Source: Halicephalobus mephisto (lineage: Eukaryota; Nematoda; Chromadorea; Rhabditida; Panagrolaimidae). Taken from it: 64,000 bases of DNA. This document shows positions 59,781 through 64,000 of the stretch, piece by piece. The notes under the pieces were generated by a model. It was not told the origin of the DNA, did no database searches, and worked only from the letters and a program-made list of their open reading frames with translations. Made by a program: the position numbers and the translations under genes. Each line of letters begins with the position of its first letter. The stretch's first letter is position 1. The stretch is taken from contig SWDT01000305.1 in the NCBI GenBank assembly GCA_009193035.1, positions 1-64,000 of the forward strand, given 5' to 3'.

Positions 59781-62700
59781 AAAGGCATGAACTATCTGCG
59801 TAAGCCGAAAAGATGACGAATTACTGAGTACGACTACTTAGATCGAGAGGAATTCGCTCAATCTAATATATAAGAAAAATTTAAATTAAAATTTTTATAA
59901 TAATATGGAATAAACCATGAACTATACTCTTAAAAAGTAAAAATTAGAAGATTGGTACTTTGAATTCTTTTTATTACGTTATATATATTGATCCAAAATA
60001 ACTCAGATCAAGATAGTATGCAAACTCCCTCACACATAAAAGAATGTGACACCTAATTCATAAGGACCAAGACAAAACCAAAATAACCATGCGACAGGAC
60101 ATAGAGGGAAGAACTACCCTGTCTTGGCCCTATTCCTAAGCCGGGAGACGACGCTCGATTTCGTAAATACCAAGCGAGGCCGAGCAACACTTTAACAAAC
60201 ACAATACCTGAACTAATTGAGCTGATTTTTACTACGGGGACGAAATATATAATGTAATGATAACTTGGAATCGAAGGAGCCAGGCTACTCCGCATATACT
60301 ATGAATGTTTTGGTATATAATATCATATCTTTTTCCTTTTATGAAAGAAAGGAAATCGTACTACTGGAAATATCTCTAACAGTAAAAGTGGTGCAGGTCC
60401 GAATAACTGTAAACACTTTGCTCACTCCTTGATAGGGAGACTCTACGTGAATTGAATATCTAGAAAATCATAGTCTCGTGTCTCAGGATTTAAGTGTTAA
60501 TATACTTTCGCTCTTAGATTTGACCTCTAATTCTCACTCTCTATATAATAGTAGTGAATCATTAATATAGTAGTTTTGTAATGAAAAACAATATTATACG
60601 TATTTCTCAAAAAGTATAGTCAGTGGGTTAAAATAGAGATCCGCACTGGGTCCCGAAACGAAAACTTTGATCATTGCGGATTACGGTTGATGATCAGTTT
60701 TAGGATTTTTTGTTTTTTGATTTTTCACATTATCAACCAATCTTTAACAAAAAAGTACTGCTCCTCAAAAAAAGATCATTTAAATGGTCCTGGGTCCCGA
60801 ACGAAAACTTTGATCATTGCGGAATTACGGTTGGATGATCAAGTTTTAAGGATTTTTTGTTATTTCCTTTTAATAGGTGAATACTTGGGGGGTCTATTCT
60901 AGTGAAAGGTACTTCATAATAAAATGGTTATTAAACTAAAAAATTAATTCACCTTCCTCAGGAGGACAGCAATACATTTACAACAGCTCCTTCTGAGGTC
61001 ACAGAGAAACGTATAAAACCCTGATATATTTCCTTTCTAGGCAGAAGGGATACTGATTCTTTATATTTCGGTCATATAAATTAGTGGTTATTATTTATTC
61101 ACATTAAGATTGAACATACTATTTAATATTTATAAAATAGTATATTATAGTTTCGGTTGGTGATATCTCTTTATTAAAGATATTTGATTAGTCTTGGTGA
61201 TTAATTTTTTGTATAAAATATATATATATTTCTTCTACCACATGTGTTTCAATTATTCCAGTAGAGCATGAGAATACACACATATATGTAAATATACGTC
61301 AGCCCTCTTCTTGGTAACGCGGAATATGATATTTTTCTTCTTAAAAATCTTCTTCGTAAATTATCCCTAACTAAATGTATAAATTTCTTTATTTTTCTAC
61401 TAATTTGGGGTTTCGAGATATCTTTTTCGTGGTGTAAACTATTTGAGTCTTTCTTCGAATTTGTGTTCTATATTTCAGTCATATTAGATATCGTGCTAAG
61501 ATAATGTTATCATAAGACCAGCGGGATACGCAGCCGTTATTGTGCTGTTTCCCGGATGACGCTTCGCATTGCTTCTCGTCGACGCAGTTCGTCGACAGCT
61601 GCATAACGGTCCGTCTCGGTCCTTCCACCATGCTGCATGGCGGCTTACGTCATTGGTTTTCACATTATGGAGGATTTATTCTCGTGTGATATTGCACAAT
61701 ATAATTTTTTTGTACAAATTAATATTTTATTATATATATAGTGTGGATTTTCTACACATTTTTGAATTTAAATTATGCACCGCGCGCAATATCTAACTAA
61801 TGCCACCCATGAGAAATAATAACAATTTATTTTCAACATCGTGGTCATCTCGCTCAAGAGAATGAGTCACTGTTCTTCCTCGGGTGTAGTTGATGCGACG
61901 TTTTTGTTACCATGTGTTATTTCCATATCACTTATTGAGTGTTCAATTCCTCAATGTCACCACCGGGATTTTCATTTGATCTCTTTTTTCAGATACTATA
62001 ACGTTTTGTGCATACACTGATATTCGTATAATAGAACATTTTAATTCATGTTGCATCTTTCTCTACCAATAAAGTCAGTATCTGATCCGTAATTTACTGA
62101 AAAAATTGGTGTTAATAAATACATGTAACAAATCTCTCTTATATATGAGTGAATACAGCTAGGATTTGAAGCCGCTGAAATTTTTCATTTTGTTTGTAGA
62201 TTAAAAAATATAATCAAGAATTAAAATGTCATGGGAACAATCCTGGTGGTCCTCAGTTGGTGTTCTCGTGATACTGTGAGCGACTCTGTTTGCTTGATAT
62301 ATTATAACTCGAGCACCATACAAATTAAGCTCGTATTTTTTCCTTTTGAGAAAATATAATGCACTACATAACTGGTCTTATTGTTTTTGTCACTACTAGA
62401 GATAAACTTGATTACCTCGCTCTCTGGGTTGATCATGTATATAGCAAGGAACTCATATTTATATAAACTCTTTCTTGTGCCTAATAATTATATGGTCATC
62501 TCAAATATATTGCCAATACATCTACTTCTTTTTTTGTATAGGCAAATCTCTGTCTATATATTCTTCATTGCGCATATATTGGAGATTCAAAGTTAATATG
62601 ATTTTATCTATGACGCAGCGACAATGATCTTAAGAAAATCTACTTATGGGGTAAGTAAAATACTTTTAATTTTGTGCTATAGTGTCACACAAAATATTAG

Positions 62701-64000
62701 ACCAAAAGACTATCTTTATTCATCGTTGGCAAACTCGGTGCGAAGTCCTTGTGAATGGGAACACATAATGTATTATATTTATTCTTTTTTGAAAATTATA
62801 TATAAGTCTACACTTTATTGACTATTTAAATCTCGCTATTCTTTTTTATTAGGTCGAACACGACAATCGCTGGTCCGGTCACCTTAATTGTCTAATTACT
62901 CACTAGTTTTTCCTCTTTTCCTCTATAGTAGACACAGAATGTTTCACACTGTTATTTGTCCAAGTATATAATGGTATTCCTCCGCTATTTGCGCTGGTAT
63001 TAAATTATGAACATTTAATTACAATTTTTAAAGTAATTAAATTTTCAATTCGAGAACTGAGTCTCGTATAAACTAGACACTAGATGTTATCTGAATTTGG
63101 TATAATATATTTATACATTTATTATTTATATATCAAATTATATATAAAGTCTTTAAATTTTCACAACAGAAATAAAATATATCATTAATTAGAGAATATA
63201 TATTGTTAACAACATGATCTATTTAGTGACATTGGTATTTTGTCTCTCAGGGACGATATAAAATTGAAAAAATAATGGACAACTTTCCCCAAGTCAATTT
63301 TTCTCTGCAAACTATACATTATCCCTATGAGTAATAATATTTCAACAATGGTTGATATTATTTATATTTTGGGAGGTGTGGATTATCATGTTGTATGGCT
63401 CTATGAAGGCAGAACATATGATTTACAATAATATATGATCGCACGTTGGCTATTCCGGCTAAATTTTTAAAAACCTATTCTTTCTCTCACTTATTTATAT
63501 CATTTTTAACTCACGAGCATTCGCATGATGTGTGTAGTTTCGGGAATATATATAATAGATTTTTATTACATAAATTTGTGTAGCCACCATAGTGATCACT
63601 ATATTATATTATCATCTTGTATCTTTTCTATGAGTGACATTACGTATATTTGGTATCCATGATCCCCAAGAGGTCACCTGATTATCCCTCGAAGTATCAT
63701 TCACGAGAGCGTTATCGACTTATGTGATAGAATAAATCTATATGGTAGTAATCTTGTGTTTGTTTTATTTATAAAAGAGAGTGTGAGAAAAATAATGAGA
63801 AATATATACGAAAGGTCCGAAGATATATCATAGGCATTTGTGTATATTCGAGATACCGTGTTAAAAAATATTTATGATTTTTTCGCCTATCAACACTTAT
63901 TCCATATGTCTTTTATGATGCTCATTACTAGGTATTATAGACTGAGTGGAGTTTGGGTTATAGTATAATATGATAGATATTTCTCCAATTACATAATTCA
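59781..64000. other. Terminal ~4.2 kb, no recognisable gene
   Basis: AT-rich but without the long A/T runs and short tandem repeats of the rest of the window; TATA-type dinucleotide runs are common. The longest open frames are under 80 codons and show no family motif. 60053-60295 (minus) is an 80-codon frame with some LINE-tail flavour (contains GLGIGPRQGSSSLYVL), unproven. 61500-61660 is a GC-richer patch with tcgtcgacgcagttcgtcga. 60640-60860 is an imperfect direct duplication. Confidence 0.5.

Overview
The window is nuclear DNA of a nematode, most likely Caenorhabditis or a close rhabditid. Reasons: an intact 127-residue major sperm protein gene, short AT-rich introns ending in TTTTCAG/TTTTAG, strong AT bias, many short tandem repeats with phrases familiar from Caenorhabditis non-coding DNA (ctcgacacgaattt, ctacagtaatctacag), and orthologues of scd-2/ALK, tac-1, capg-1, snr-4 and lgg-2. 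The species cannot be named from the sequence.

Layout, left to right. 1-12.1 kb: the ectodomain half of an ALK/LTK-type receptor tyrosine kinase on the minus strand (signal peptide, unique N-terminal region, MAM, LDLa, MAM, glycine-rich start). The gene runs off the left edge before its membrane and kinase parts, and its introns are full of satellites. 12.1-16.3 kb: satellites, pogo-like MITEs, a decayed ORF and a ~980 bp palindrome that ends beside the next start codon. 16.3-19.9 kb: an SLC37 sugar-phosphate exchanger (+). 20.5-22.2 kb: tac-1/TACC (-), convergent with it. 22.2-31.9 kb: repeats, a small bZIP gene (-), a dead RTE-like LINE and a small gene with a 10-residue repeat (-). 32.1-34.7 kb: an 856-residue protein with two SAP-like motifs and an array of VPE-SSGDDE repeats (+), behind a duplicated E2F-like promoter. 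35.2-36.1 kb: MSP lying 97 bp downstream of a TAF12-like histone-fold gene (both -). 37.4-39.3 kb: an acidic protein ending in the CaaX box CILM (-). 41.4-48.2 kb: condensin subunit capg-1 (-), divergent from SmD2/snr-4 (+, 48.8-49.7 kb). 49.8-51.0 kb: a small heat-shock protein (-) with a heat-shock-element promoter. 55.6-56.7 kb: an Atg8/LC3-like gene (+). 56.7-64.0 kb: 41, ~130 and 170 bp satellites, then ~4 kb of different texture with no recognised gene.

The genes do not form one pathway. Several are cell-cycle or chromosome genes (tac-1, capg-1, the SAP-repeat protein); the rest are housekeeping, sperm or stress genes. Exon models come from reading splice sites and checking that codon phase carries across every junction. 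Most phases close exactly. Exceptions are stated: the second MAM domain of the ALK gene has an in-frame TGA and a one-base frame break, and one tac-1 upstream junction lacks an AG. With a homopolymer-compressed duplicate at 60.6-60.9 kb, these suggest residual assembly errors.

The best candidate for something undescribed is the SAP-repeat protein. I found no phage, CRISPR or gene-cluster system, and nothing that proves a new system.
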